Of a DNA stretch of 64,000 bases, positions 15,416 to 24,013 are shown in pieces. Made by a program: the position numbers and the translations under genes. Positions within the stretch are counted from its first letter, which is position 1. Every line of letters begins with the position of its first letter. The notes under the pieces are model-generated. The model worked only from the letters and a program-made list of their open reading frames with translations. It made no database searches and was not told where the DNA came from. The DNA is taken from assembly GCF_022788695.1 (NCBI RefSeq), contig NZ_CP085157.1:1-64000 (forward strand), given 5' to 3'. Origin of the DNA: Pseudosulfitobacter sp. DSM 107133 (GTDB lineage Bacteria; Pseudomonadota; Alphaproteobacteria; Rhodobacterales; Rhodobacteraceae).

Positions 15416-16052
15416 GATCATCTGCACCAAGGTCTACCAGTTCCCCGAACTCTTGGATGCCGCCAAGGAAAAAGCGCGCAGCTGGTATCGCGAACTCGGC
15501 CCCCACGACGACTGGTGGGACGCGGTCTACGAGGATTTCGAGAGGGTCTGCGAGATCCTCGGCATTCGCCTGAAGACCACGCCCGTCCGTCTGATGGGCG
15601 GCGGGACACGGGCCAAGCCCTGCATCTGGTTCTCCGGCTTCTGGAGCCAGGGCGACGGAGCCTGCTTCGGAGGCTATTGGTCCCACGCCAAGGGCGCGGC
15701 CGCGCGCATCCGGGACTACGCCCCGAGCGACACGACGCTGCATGGTATGGCGGATCGGTTGCAGGCCATCCAGCGGCGGAACTTCTACCAGCTCGCCGCC
15801 GAGGTCAGCCATCGCGGGCGCTACTACCACGAATACACCATGTCGGTGGACGTCACCCGCGACAGCCCGACCTGGCAGCCGCCGACCGAGGACGCCGAGG
15901 AGACCGTGACCGAGGCGTTCCGCGATCTGGCCCGCTGGCTCTACCGCCAGCTTGAGGCTGAATACGACCACCTGACCTCGGACGAGTCCGTTGAGGACGG
16001 CATCATCGCCAATGAATACACCTTCACCGAAGCAGGGCGGCGGTTCGGATGA
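15408..16052 (+). CDS. Hypothetical plasmid protein, 214 aa
   Basis: Unrecognised 214-residue protein rich in tryptophan and tyrosine. It begins EIICTKVYQFPELLDAAKEKARSWYRE and contains the glycine/aromatic stretch IWFSGFWSQGDGACFGGYWSHAKGAA near residues 66-92. It ends with an acidic segment (LTSDESVEDGIIANEYTFTEAGRRF). It overlaps the previous gene by eight bases. Similar proteins are common in alphaproteobacterial plasmids and phages as far as I recall, with no known function. The acidic, aromatic composition would suit a DNA-mimic or antirestriction protein, but that is speculation. Confidence 0.75.
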   Translation: MPEIICTKVYQFPELLDAAKEKARSWYRELGPHDDWWDAVYEDFERVCEILGIRLKTTPVRLMGGGTRAKPCIWFSGFWSQGDGACFGGYWSHAKGAAARIRDYAPSDTTLHGMADRLQAIQRRNFYQLAAEVSHRGRYYHEYTMSVDVTRDSPTWQPPTEDAEETVTEAFRDLARWLYRQLEAEYDHLTSDESVEDGIIANEYTFTEAGRRFG

Positions 16053-16077
16053 CACATGGGCGGGCGCAACCCATCTC

Positions 16078-16110
16078 TTGCAGAATATCCAGAATGTATG
16101 TATATTCTGC
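16078..16110 (+). promoter_or_regulatory. Promoter and operator of the Phd/PemK operon
   Basis: -35 TTGCAG (16078-16083) and -10 TATATT (16101-16106) with 17 bp spacing. A 9 bp inverted repeat GCAGAATAT/ATATTCTGC (16080-16088, 16102-16110) overlaps both elements, the expected place for antitoxin autorepression. Confidence 0.72.
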
Positions 16111-16129
16111 ACAAATGGAGACCTCGATC

Positions 16130-16384
16130 ATGCATGATCTTCCCGAGTTCAAGGCGGCCGACCTGACGCGGCACACAAGTGACCTGTTCGACGCGGCCAT
16201 TCGGTCGCCGATTGCGATCACCAAGCATCGCAAACCCAAATTCGTGCTGATGAGCATGGACCAGTATCAGCAGCTCGCGCGAGGGGCCACACAGCAGGCT
16301 CATATGGTTGACGAGATGCCCGAGGATCTCAAGGCGCTGATGATAGAAGGGCTCGAGCGGGACTTGACGCGGGCGGATGACTGA
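16130..16384 (+). CDS. Phd/YefM-family antitoxin
   Basis: Antitoxin of a type II toxin-antitoxin pair, 84 residues from the ATG at 16130 (GGAG ten bases upstream; an ATG at 16115 lacks a binding site). The N-terminal domain shows the Phd/YefM pattern: EFKAADLTRHTSDLFDAA, then PIAITKHRKPKFVLMSMDQYQQLA, where helices and a strand pair form the dimeric DNA-binding fold. The C-terminal tail is acidic and should wrap the toxin. It overlaps the next gene by eight bases. The inverted repeat over the promoter is the likely operator. Confidence 0.82.
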   Translation: MHDLPEFKAADLTRHTSDLFDAAIRSPIAITKHRKPKFVLMSMDQYQQLARGATQQAHMVDEMPEDLKALMIEGLERDLTRADD

Positions 16385-16793
16385 GCCGAGTGCTGGAGAG
16401 GTTTTCCACTATCCGTTCCTTTGGAAACGCGAGCAGATGGCGGGTGAGACCGAGGGCCGCAAGACGCGGCCTGTCTGTATCGCCGTCACTGTCGCCAAGT
16501 CCGATAGCGAGACCGTGGTGTTCATCCTGCCGATCACGACGCAGCCGCCCTTGCCCTCGCGCAAATTTATCGAGGTGCCACAGATCGAGTCGCAGCGCGT
16601 GGGGTTAGAGACCCATGTCCGCAAATGGGTCATGCTGGACGAGATCAACACGGATATTCTGGAGCGGTCCTATGTCTGGGAGGACCGCACGCCCATTGGC
16701 ACGTTCAGTTCCGTCTTCACATCCAAGATCCAGTCCAGCCTGATCGCGCTTGCCAAGTCGGGCGGGGCATCCGTTGTCGATCGGCTGAAGTAG
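16377..16793 (+). CDS. PemK/MazF-like toxin
   Basis: A 138-residue protein coupled to the Phd-type antitoxin by an 8 bp overlap. The sequence resembles the MazF/PemK barrel: an N-terminal strand EVFHYPFLWKRE, then RKTRPVCIAVTV in place of the usual KRPALV, then TVVFILPITTQPP and the conserved-looking KWVMLDEINTDIL. MazF-family toxins cut mRNA at short sequences, so this pair would act as a plasmid addiction module. Pairing Phd/YefM antitoxins with PemK-like toxins is less usual than with Doc or RelE, but mix-and-match TA pairs are known. Catalytic residues were not verified. Confidence 0.7.
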   Translation: MTEPSAGEVFHYPFLWKREQMAGETEGRKTRPVCIAVTVAKSDSETVVFILPITTQPPLPSRKFIEVPQIESQRVGLETHVRKWVMLDEINTDILERSYVWEDRTPIGTFSSVFTSKIQSSLIALAKSGGASVVDRLK

Positions 16794-16821
16794 TCTCGAT
16801 CACCGCAGGGTCAGCCCAGCT

Positions 16822-17115
16822 TTACTTGTTCCCGTCGATCCACTTCGACATCAGCCCCTTGTCACGGAAGCATTCATCCGGCACGGCGCGGCGCTTGATG
16901 CGGGCGAGGCGCTCGGCAAAGGCGACCTGCTTTGATGTCGGGCGGCTGTCCTGCGCGCCCGGGTTCAGCTTGGCTTGCGCGTCAATCCATGCGCTCAGGG
17001 ACCGCCGATCTTGCTGAATCTCCCACGGCAAAAGCGTCTGGTTGCGCAGGGCCAGCGCGCGCGCATAGGCGATCTGCTTAGGGGTCGCGGGCAGGGCGTA
17101 AGTGGTGCTTTCCAT
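16822..17115 (-). CDS. Small protein with two tandem helical repeats, 97 aa
   Basis: A 97-residue protein made of two similar segments. Repeat 1 (about 9-48) reads PATPKQIAYARALALRN, then LPWEI, RRSLSAWID. Repeat 2 (about 58-95) reads RPTSKQVAFAERLARIK, then VPDEC, KGLMSKWID. Each gives the pattern T-x-K-Q-x-A-x-A-x-x-L-A, a proline-containing turn and a terminal WID. This looks like a duplicated short helical module that could bind DNA or protein. Function unknown. It is convergent with the toxin gene (28 bp gap) and has GGGAGA as ribosome binding site at 17121-17126. Confidence 0.7.
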   Translation of the reverse strand: MESTTYALPATPKQIAYARALALRNQTLLPWEIQQDRRSLSAWIDAQAKLNPGAQDSRPTSKQVAFAERLARIKRRAVPDECFRDKGLMSKWIDGNK

Positions 17116-17205
17116 CGGGGATCTCCCTTCCTAGCTTGGCTCTCAAAATAGAACATAACAGGAACAAAGGCAAGCCACCTCAGGAAATCATGGGGTTTGA
17201 GAGGA

Positions 17206-17291
17206 AGAGGAGGGCCGGGGAAGGTCAGGCCTGAGGGTGCCCGAAAGAGGGTGTCCGGGGCTGATCCTGTCCCTCATTCCGGAGTTTCCCG
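17206..17291 (+). promoter_or_regulatory. 5' leader, family B (copy 2)
   Basis: Leader of the Strawberry-notch gene, similar in start, end and G-rich middle to 13751-13841. GAGGG (17233-17237) can pair with CCCTC (17271-17275), enclosing CCC/GGG around GAAAGA. CGGAG (17280-17284) is the ribosome binding site. Confidence 0.45.
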
Positions 17292-20200
17292 ATGACCCAT
17301 CTCGCCCATTTTGCGACCGAGCGCGCCCTTGCGTCTGTTGTCCCCATCCCGTCCCCCGATACGGCCGCTGCGATCTTGAGGGTGGCCGAAGCGCTGCAGC
17401 CTGATCTGGCGCAAGGTTTCCAGATCGACGTGCTGCGCCTGCGCCTTGAGATGGAGCGCGCCTTTGGCGGCTCTGACGCGACCGGCGCCTGGGACTGGAA
17501 GCTGGCCTATGAAGCAGGCGAGGCAGCGCTGGTCCTGTTCCTGCGGAAATTCGGCCGCGCGCTGTTGGCGCGGGCGGGCTCGCCCGCAGCGCTGCTGCCG
17601 ATCCTTGCCAAGGTGTCCGGCCTTTTGCCGACCCATACGCGGCGGTCCGAGGAGATGGAGCGGTTCCAGCAGTTCTCGACGCCGATGCCTATGGGGCTGG
17701 CCGCAATGGCTGCAGCACAGATCACCGCGCGCGATCTGGTGCTGGAGCCATCGGCTGGGACGGGCCTTCTGGCGGTCCTCGCGGAAATCGCGGGCGGCAG
17801 CCTCGCGCTGAACGAGCTTGCCGACACCCGCGCTGATCTCCTCCGTCGCTTGTTTCCGGGCCGGCCTGTCACGGGCTTTGACGCAGCCCAGATCGACGAT
17901 CATCTGGACGCGGGGCTGCGCCCGAGCGTGATCCTGATGAACCCGCCGTTCTCGGCGGTGGCCAATGTCGACGCCCGCACCACCGAGGCGACAGCGCGGC
18001 ATCTGCGCTCTGCGCTCGCGCGCCTGGTCCCCGGCGGACGGCTTGTGGCCATCACCGGCGCCGGTTTCGCGCCCGATGCGCCCGCCTGGGCGGAAACCTT
18101 CGCGTGTCTGACCCAGACCGCGCATCTGGTCTTTACGGGTGCTGTGTCGGGTGCGGCCTTCGCCAAGCACGGCACCAGCTTCGAGACGCGGATTTCGGTC
18201 TTCGACAAATGCCGCGGTGGCGAGGCGGGCGGCATCACAGCCGATCTGGCGCGCCCGATTTCGTCCGATGTGGCTAGCCTGCTGTCGCTGATCACTGCCC
18301 ACGTCCCCCCGCGCCTCGCGCTGGACGCCCGAAGCCCTAGCGCGCACGTCCCCACTTCCCCCTTCCCGGGAAACCCTGCCCGCACCACGCGCGCCGCCAT
18401 CGGCACATCGCGCGCCACGCTCGCAACACCCCTCGCCACCACTGGCGCGCAGCTAGAGGCCACAGACCTCGCCTACACACTGCGCGATGCTACCGAGGAT
18501 GGAGCCAGCGCGCGCCTGTCGGATGCCATTTATGAGACCTACCGGCTGCAGGCGATCGACATCCCCGGCGCCACACCGCACCCGACCAAGCTTGTGCAAT
18601 CTGCGGCCATGGCTTCGGTCGCTCCCCCAAAACCCAGCTACCGGCCGAAACTCCCCGCCGCCGTGCTGCGCAACGGTCTGCTCTCCGATGCGCAAATCGA
18701 GACCGTGATCTACGCGGGCGAGGCGCATGGCGCGTATCTTGCCGGGTCTTGGACTGTCGATGAAACCGGCGACATGGTCTCGGCCGCGCCCGACGATGCC
18801 GCGGACGCCGTCAGCTTCCGCCGTGGCTTCTTCCTTGGCGATGGCACCGGTGCGGGCAAGGGCCGCCAGTCGGCTGGGATTGTGCTCGACAACTGGACGC
18901 AGGGTCGGCGCAAAGCGCTCTGGATCTCCAAAAGTGACAAGCTGCTGGAGGATGCGCAGCGCGACTGGTCGGCCCTTGGCCAGGAACGCTTGCTGGTGAC
19001 GCCGCTGTCGCGCTTTGCGCAAGGCAAAGACATCCCGCTCTCCGAGGGCATTCTGTTCACCACCTATGCCACGCTGCGTTCCGAGGAGCGGAGCGTAAAA
19101 AAGTCCCGCGTCGATCAGATCGTCGACTGGCTCGGAGCTGATTTCGACGGGGTGGTCCTCTTTGACGAAAGCCATGCCATGGCCAACGCCGCTGGATCGA
19201 AAGGCGAGCGCGGCGATGTCACGGCCTCGCAGCAGGGCAGGGCGGGCCTGCGCCTGCAGCATAAGCTGCCCAATGCCCGCGTGGTCTATGTTTCGGCCAC
19301 CGGTGCAACGACGGTGCACAACCTCGCCTATGCGCAGCGCCTCGGTCTTTGGGGCGGCGAGGATTTCCCGTTCGCGACGCGCGCGGAATTCGTGCAAGCG
19401 ATTGAGGCGGGCGGCGTTGCCGCGATGGAGGTCCTGGCCCGCGATCTGCGGTCGCTTGGCCTCTACACGGCGCGCTCGCTGTCCTATGACGGCGTCGAAT
19501 ACGAGATGCTGGAACATGCGCTGACGCCGGAGCAGCGCGGGATCTATGATGCATATGCGCTCGCCTTCGGAGTCATACATCGGAACCTGTCCGCGGCGCT
19601 GGAAGCGGCCAACATTACTGGCGAATCCGGCGGTACGCTGAACCGCCAGGCCAAGTCCGCCGCCCGCTCGGCTTTCGAGTCCGCCAAGCAGCGCTTCTTC
19701 GGCCATCTGCTCACTTCCATGAAAACCCCGACCCTGATCGCTGCCATCGACGCCGATCTCGCCGCAGGCCACGCGGCCGTCATCCAGATCGTCTCGACAG
19801 GCGAGGCGCTGATGGAGCGCCGCCTGTCGGACATCCCCACGGACGAGTGGAACGATCTGCGGGTGGATATCACGCCAAGAGAGGCTTGCCTGGACTACCT
19901 CGCCCATTCCTTCCCGGTGCAGCTCTATGAGCCGTTCACCGATAGCGAAGGCAACCTCTCTTCGCGGCCCGTCACGCGCGACGGCCAGCCGGTGGAATGT
20001 CGCGAAGCCGCGCGCAGGCGCGACGCGCTGATCGAGCATCTGGCCTCGCTGCCGCCGGTGCCCGGCGCGCTGGACCAGATCGTCCAGCGCTTCGGCACGG
20101 ATCTGGTGGCGGAAGTGACGGGCCGCTCGCGGCGCATCGTGCGCAAGGGCGAGGGTCATTTGGCGCGGCTCGTCGTCGAAAGCCGGGCGGGGTCTGCCAA

Positions 20201-21674
20201 TCTCGCGGAAACCGCCGCCTTCATGGATGACCAGAAGCGCATCCTGATCTTCTCGGATGCCGGCGGCACCGGGCGCAGCTATCACGCCGATCTTGGCGCC
20301 AAGAACCAGCGCCTGCGGGTCCACTATCTGCTGGAACCCGGCTGGAAGGCAGACGCCGCCATCCAAGGATTGGGCCGCACTAACCGGACCAATCAGGCGC
20401 AGCCGCCGCTGTTCCGACCCGTCGCCACAGATGTGAAGGCGGAGAAGCGGTTCCTGTCGACCATCGCGCGCCGTCTCGACACACTCGGGGCGATCACGCG
20501 TGGCCAACGCCAGACCGGCGGGCAGGGGCTGTTCCGGCCCGAGGACAATCTCGAGTCCCCCTATGCCCGCGACGCTCTGCGCCAGCTTTACCGCCGCCTC
20601 TATCGCGGTGATGTTGCGGGCTGCTCGCTCGGGGCGTTTGAGGATGCGACCGGCCTCAGCCTGACTGATGACAACGGTCTGAAGGATGACCTGCCGCCGA
20701 TCACCACCTTCCTCAATCGCCTGCTGGCGCTCACAATCGACATGCAGGCTGTGCTCTTCGCGGCCTTCGAGGAACTCCTCGACCAACGGATCGAGGGCGC
20801 TATCGCCGCCGGGGTCTACGACCTCGGGCTCGAGACGCTGCGCGCCGAAAGCTTTCGCGTCACGGATGCCCGGGTGATCTACACCCATCCCGGTCCCGGC
20901 GCGGAAACCCAGCTTCTGACCATCGCGGAGAAGCGGCGCAACACGCCGACCTCGCTCGCGGATGCGCTCGACTGGCTGGACGACCCCAAGGCACGCCTGC
21001 TGGTCAACAGCCGCTCGGGCCGCGCCGCGGTGCAGGTGCCTGCCACCAGCCTGATGCTGGATGACGGCACCATCGAGCCGCGCCTGCGGCTGATCCGCCC
21101 GACGGAAGCGAGCACGGTTCCGGCCCGAATGATGGAGGACACCCATTGGCTGGAAGCCGACCGCGCGGCCTTCACTGAAGCCTGGACGGCAGAACTGGCC
21201 GAGGTGCCGGAATTCACGGAAACCACGCTGCACATCGTGGCGGGCCTCTTGCTGCCGATCTGGAAGCAGCTCCCCCAGGATGAAACCCGCGTCTACCGGC
21301 TGCAGACCGATGACGGTCAGCGCATCATCGGTCGCCGCGTTTCGCCGTCGTGGGTCGCGACCACACTTGCCGCCGATGCGCCGAAGCTCACGGCGGCGCA
21401 AGTCCATGCCCTTGTTCTGGAGGGCAAGACGGTCGTGCGCTTGGCCGAGGGGATGGAGTTGCACCGGTCCCGCGTCATGGGGGTGAACCGGATAGAACTG
21501 TCGGGCTTTTTGGGTGCCGCCAAGGACCGGCTCAAGGCCGATGGCTTCTTCTCCGAGATCATCGCCTGGAAGCTGCGGCTCTTCTGCCCAGCAGACTCCA
21601 GCGGCATCACAGTGCTTGATCGTCTGCTTGCACGTTGTCCTGTGACAGGACTACATGCGCGTGGAGGGTGCTGA
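17292..21674 (+). CDS. Strawberry-notch-type methyltransferase/helicase fusion
   Basis: A 1460-residue two-part enzyme. The N-terminal quarter is a class I SAM-dependent methyltransferase: EPSAGTG (residues 152-158) is the SAM motif and NPPF (217-220) the amino-methyltransferase catalytic motif, consistent with adenine-N6 methylation. A low-complexity linker (about 330-400) leads to a superfamily 2 helicase/NTPase of the Strawberry-notch type, with Walker A GDGTGAGKG near 516-524, the DESH box (VVLFDESHAMAN) near 621-632, and the C-terminal helicase half with SDAGGTGRSYHAD (about 988) and IQGLGRTNRTNQ. It is a hallmark of alphaproteobacterial plasmid/ICE modules and may protect incoming plasmid DNA by methylation; the real substrate is not established. 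Followed after 3 bp by the Toprim gene. Confidence 0.9.
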   Translation: MTHLAHFATERALASVVPIPSPDTAAAILRVAEALQPDLAQGFQIDVLRLRLEMERAFGGSDATGAWDWKLAYEAGEAALVLFLRKFGRALLARAGSPAALLPILAKVSGLLPTHTRRSEEMERFQQFSTPMPMGLAAMAAAQITARDLVLEPSAGTGLLAVLAEIAGGSLALNELADTRADLLRRLFPGRPVTGFDAAQIDDHLDAGLRPSVILMNPPFSAVANVDARTTEATARHLRSALARLVPGGRLVAITGAGFAPDAPAWAETFACLTQTAHLVFTGAVSGAAFAKHGTSFETRISVFDKCRGGEAGGITADLARPISSDVASLLSLITAHVPPRLALDARSPSAHVPTSPFPGNPARTTRAAIGTSRATLATPLATTGAQLEATDLAYTLRDATEDGASARLSDAIYETYRLQAIDIPGATPHPTKLVQSAAMASVAPPKPSYRPKLPAAVLRNGLLSDAQIETVIYAGEAHGAYLAGSWTVDETGDMVSAAPDDAADAVSFRRGFFLGDGTGAGKGRQSAGIVLDNWTQGRRKALWISKSDKLLEDAQRDWSALGQERLLVTPLSRFAQGKDIPLSEGILFTTYATLRSEERSVKKSRVDQIVDWLGADFDGVVLFDESHAMANAAGSKGERGDVTASQQGRAGLRLQHKLPNARVVYVSATGATTVHNLAYAQRLGLWGGEDFPFATRAEFVQAIEAGGVAAMEVLARDLRSLGLYTARSLSYDGVEYEMLEHALTPEQRGIYDAYALAFGVIHRNLSAALEAANITGESGGTLNRQAKSAARSAFESAKQRFFGHLLTSMKTPTLIAAIDADLAAGHAAVIQIVSTGEALMERRLSDIPTDEWNDLRVDITPREACLDYLAHSFPVQLYEPFTDSEGNLSSRPVTRDGQPVECREAARRRDALIEHLASLPPVPGALDQIVQRFGTDLVAEVTGRSRRIVRKGEGHLARLVVESRAGSANLAETAAFMDDQKRILIFSDAGGTGRSYHADLGAKNQRLRVHYLLEPGWKADAAIQGLGRTNRTNQAQPPLFRPVATDVKAEKRFLSTIARRLDTLGAITRGQRQTGGQGLFRPEDNLESPYARDALRQLYRRLYRGDVAGCSLGAFEDATGLSLTDDNGLKDDLPPITTFLNRLLALTIDMQAVLFAAFEELLDQRIEGAIAAGVYDLGLETLRAESFRVTDARVIYTHPGPGAETQLLTIAEKRRNTPTSLADALDWLDDPKARLLVNSRSGRAAVQVPATSLMLDDGTIEPRLRLIRPTEASTVPARMMEDTHWLEADRAAFTEAWTAELAEVPEFTETTLHIVAGLLLPIWKQLPQDETRVYRLQTDDGQRIIGRRVSPSWVATTLAADAPKLTAAQVHALVLEGKTVVRLAEGMELHRSRVMGVNRIELSGFLGAAKDRLKADGFFSEIIAWKLRLFCPADSSGITVLDRLLARCPVTGLHARGGC

Positions 21675-21677
21675 GCC

Positions 21678-22709
21678 ATGTATTCCGAGACTGAAGATGT
21701 GATCCGCGCTCTGGCGGAGAACGCAGAGAGCGTGTGTCGCGCCTACCTTCCCGCCGGACGGCGGGAAGGGTCCTACTGGATCGTCGGCGATTTGCAGAAC
21801 AACCCCGGCCGGTCGCTCTTCGTGCGGCTGACTGGACCCACATCAGGACCGGGAGCCCGTGGCAAATGGCAGGACGCGGCTGTCGGACTGCATGGCGATC
21901 TCCTCGACATCATCCGCGAGCGAACCGGGATCTCGCGCTTTCCCGATCTTCTGGCCGAGGCCCGAGCGCATTTGGGCCGTCCCCAGCCGATCCTCCCGAA
22001 TACGCCAGTGCCGAAGAAGCCCAAGGCCCCCGGTGGCACACCAGCGGCGGCGGCGCGATTGTTTGCAGCCTCGGTGCCGGTCGCAGGCACGCTTGCTGAT
22101 ACCTACCTTCGCGCCCGGGGCCTGACCCAAGGCGGCATGACGAGTGCGCTGCGCTTCCACCCGAAGTGCTGGCATCGGGATGAGGGCCAGACCCGGAGCA
22201 TCCCACGACCGGCGTTGATCGCGGCGGTCACCGATGGGGCAGGGGCTTTGCAGGGTGTGCATCGCACCTGGCTGGCTCTTGACGGTCAGGGGAAAGCGGA
22301 TGTCGAGACGCAGCGGCGTGCCATGGGTCACCTCCTTGGCAATGCTGTCAGGTTGACCCCGCATGAAGACATCCTCGTGGTCGGCGAAGGCATCGAGACC
22401 ATGCTGTCCCTGTCCGAGGCGGCCTCCGGCCTTCCCGTCTGGGCGGCTCTCTCGTCGGGTCACCTCGGGGCGGTCCAGTTGCCGGAGGGGCTGCAGCGCC
22501 TTTACATCGCCATAGACCGCGATCCGGCCGGGCAACGCGCGGCAGAGAGGTTGAGCGCCAGAGCCACAGAGGTCGGGATTGGGTGCCATGTGCTCGAGCC
22601 ACAACTCGGGGATTTCAACGATGATCTCCGGGCGACCGGCAAAGAGGCGCTGCGCCAGCATCTGGCAGGGCAGATCGGGCTTGAGGATCGGCAGCGCCTG
22701 TCAGGCTGA
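21678..22709 (+). CDS. Toprim-domain (primase-like) protein, DUF7146-type
   Basis: A 343-residue protein of the phage/plasmid primase type. The N-terminal region (about 1-100) resembles the zinc-finger/primase-associated segment (SYWIVGDLQNNPGRSLFVRL, then GDLLDIIRE). The middle LADTYLRARGL, with PALIAAVTDGAGALQGVHRTWL, is typical of DUF7146 proteins. The C-terminal Toprim domain has VVGEGIETMLSLSEAASGLPVWAALS (catalytic glutamate at about 235) and YIAIDRDPAGQRAAERL (DxD, about 277). It starts 3 bp after the Strawberry-notch stop, so the two form an operon. It may prime the complementary strand after conjugative entry. Family confident; activity inferred. Confidence 0.87.
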   Translation: MYSETEDVIRALAENAESVCRAYLPAGRREGSYWIVGDLQNNPGRSLFVRLTGPTSGPGARGKWQDAAVGLHGDLLDIIRERTGISRFPDLLAEARAHLGRPQPILPNTPVPKKPKAPGGTPAAAARLFAASVPVAGTLADTYLRARGLTQGGMTSALRFHPKCWHRDEGQTRSIPRPALIAAVTDGAGALQGVHRTWLALDGQGKADVETQRRAMGHLLGNAVRLTPHEDILVVGEGIETMLSLSEAASGLPVWAALSSGHLGAVQLPEGLQRLYIAIDRDPAGQRAAERLSARATEVGIGCHVLEPQLGDFNDDLRATGKEALRQHLAGQIGLEDRQRLSG

Positions 22710-23080
22710 GCAGCATCGCGCAGAGGGTGGTCAGGGGCTGAGGGGGTAGGGGTCCTGCAGTCCTGTCGTGGGTGTGGATCATCACCTTTTGCCTCTTCCC
22801 GGGTAAATCTCATCCACCCGACACCCGAGCGGCCTTCAAGAGATGGGCAGGCGGCCGTCAAAGCGGACGCCCCCTCAAGGGCGGCAGGCAAGCTATTTCC
22901 GCCGCGGGGGACGAGCCCCCGCTTTGCATCGCGAAGCAAATAGCTTGCCTGCCGCCCTCCTCCACATGCTTTCCGGCCCCGAAGGCGGGGTGAGGGGGCG
23001 TCCCCAGTGACAGCTTTCGCAGCCCATGAAGGCCGCGCGGGTTGTCGCGCGGATGAGACAGGCCCGGAGGCAAGAAACAG
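22710..23080. other. 370 bp gene-free stretch with large inverted repeats
   Basis: No gene with a ribosome binding site is visible. Most of the stretch is taken up by the nested inverted repeats at 22865-23003 and a final small hairpin (23042-23046 with 23057-23061), directly before the ribosome binding site CGGAGG of the gene at 23081. Confidence 0.5.
22865..23003. repeat. Nested inverted repeat, 13 bp and 21 bp perfect arms
   Basis: Outer arms GGACGCCCCCTCA (22865-22877) and TGAGGGGGCGTCC (22991-23003). Immediately inside on the left are 21 bp perfect arms at 22878-22898 and 22938-22958, and an apical hairpin GCGGGGG/CCCCCGC lies at 22904-22922. Read as RNA it would fold into one long branched structure upstream of the DUF2493 gene; as DNA it could be a small mobile-element remnant or a cruciform. 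Confidence 0.7.
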
Positions 23081-24013
23081 ATGACGATCCACACTAACGA
23101 CGACACGTATGAACCCGCCCACACCGCATCCCAGACCGCCCATGCGCTCGACGAGTTGCAGCTTTATGGCTTCCGTCCCTTTGATGAGCCCGATCCGCGC
23201 CCGATGCCCGATGGGCAGCGCCTTGCGGTCGCCATCGCAGACATCTTCGATGCCCTCGTCGCGAGCCTGGAAGACACCCGCATGGAACCCGACCTCGAAG
23301 AGGTGCTCTGGGGCCAGGTCAACCTCTTCCACCGCGCCACGGCGAGGGTTGAGCGGTCGCTCGATGAGAACCAACAGGCGCAGCGCCGCCTCCAGCGCGA
23401 GCAGGACGGCTCCGAGGTGAAATCCACCGAACTCGAGCGCCTGACGGCCGAAGGCCTCACCCTGATCGAACGGCGCAACTGCATGGACATGATGCGGGAT
23501 CACGCCGCCACCGAGTTCGTCCATCACACGGGATCGACCTGGCGGCCCCGCACCGGCTCGATGGTGAACCGTCAGCACATGACCGCCGCGCTCATTGACA
23601 GCCGTGACTTCCTCGCCGCCAAGCGCCGCGCAGAAACCGAGGTGATGTTGCCCGCAGGCCCTAAGGTTGCCCTCACCGGCGGGACCGACTTCAACGATCA
23701 CCGGCTGATCTGGGGAAAGCTCGACCAGGTCCGCACCAAGTATCCCGATATGGTCCTTCTACATGGCGGAAGCCCCAAGGGCGCAGAACTCATCGCCGCC
23801 AAATGGGCCGAGGCCCGGGGCGTGACGCAGGTGGCCTTCAAGCCCGATTGGACCAAGCATGCCAAAGCCGCCCCCTTCAAGCGCAACGACGCCATGCTGG
23901 AGGTGCTGCCGGTGGGTGTTCTCGTCTTCCCGGGCACCGGCATCCAGGAGAACCTCGCCGACAAGGCCAAGAAGCTGGGCATCCCGGTCATGAAGTTCGA
24001 GAAGGGGGCGTGA
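23081..24013 (+). CDS. DUF2493 (SLOG/YspA-like) protein
   Basis: A 310-residue protein whose C-terminal third is the DUF2493 domain of the SLOG nucleotide-binding superfamily: KVALTGGTDFNDHRLIWGKLDQV (about 195-218), LLHGGSPKGAELIAAKWAEARGV (about 226-248) and the closing VLVFPGTGIQENLADKAKKLGIPV. The glycine-rich loops would bind a nucleotide or its derivative. The N-terminal two thirds are charged and helical, with a coiled coil around 80-130. DUF2493 genes are common on alphaproteobacterial plasmids; SLOG proteins elsewhere sense nucleotide signals. The gene has a structured leader and a terminator whose loop holds the stop codon. Confidence 0.87.
   Translation: MTIHTNDDTYEPAHTASQTAHALDELQLYGFRPFDEPDPRPMPDGQRLAVAIADIFDALVASLEDTRMEPDLEEVLWGQVNLFHRATARVERSLDENQQAQRRLQREQDGSEVKSTELERLTAEGLTLIERRNCMDMMRDHAATEFVHHTGSTWRPRTGSMVNRQHMTAALIDSRDFLAAKRRAETEVMLPAGPKVALTGGTDFNDHRLIWGKLDQVRTKYPDMVLLHGGSPKGAELIAAKWAEARGVTQVAFKPDWTKHAKAAPFKRNDAMLEVLPVGVLVFPGTGIQENLADKAKKLGIPVMKFEKGA

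Noticed and set aside
18453..21464. A 1003-codon open frame antisense to the Strawberry-notch gene
   Set aside because: Long antisense frames are a side effect of GC-rich codon use. Its translation has no known domain and is arginine-rich, and the sense frame has clear enzyme motifs.
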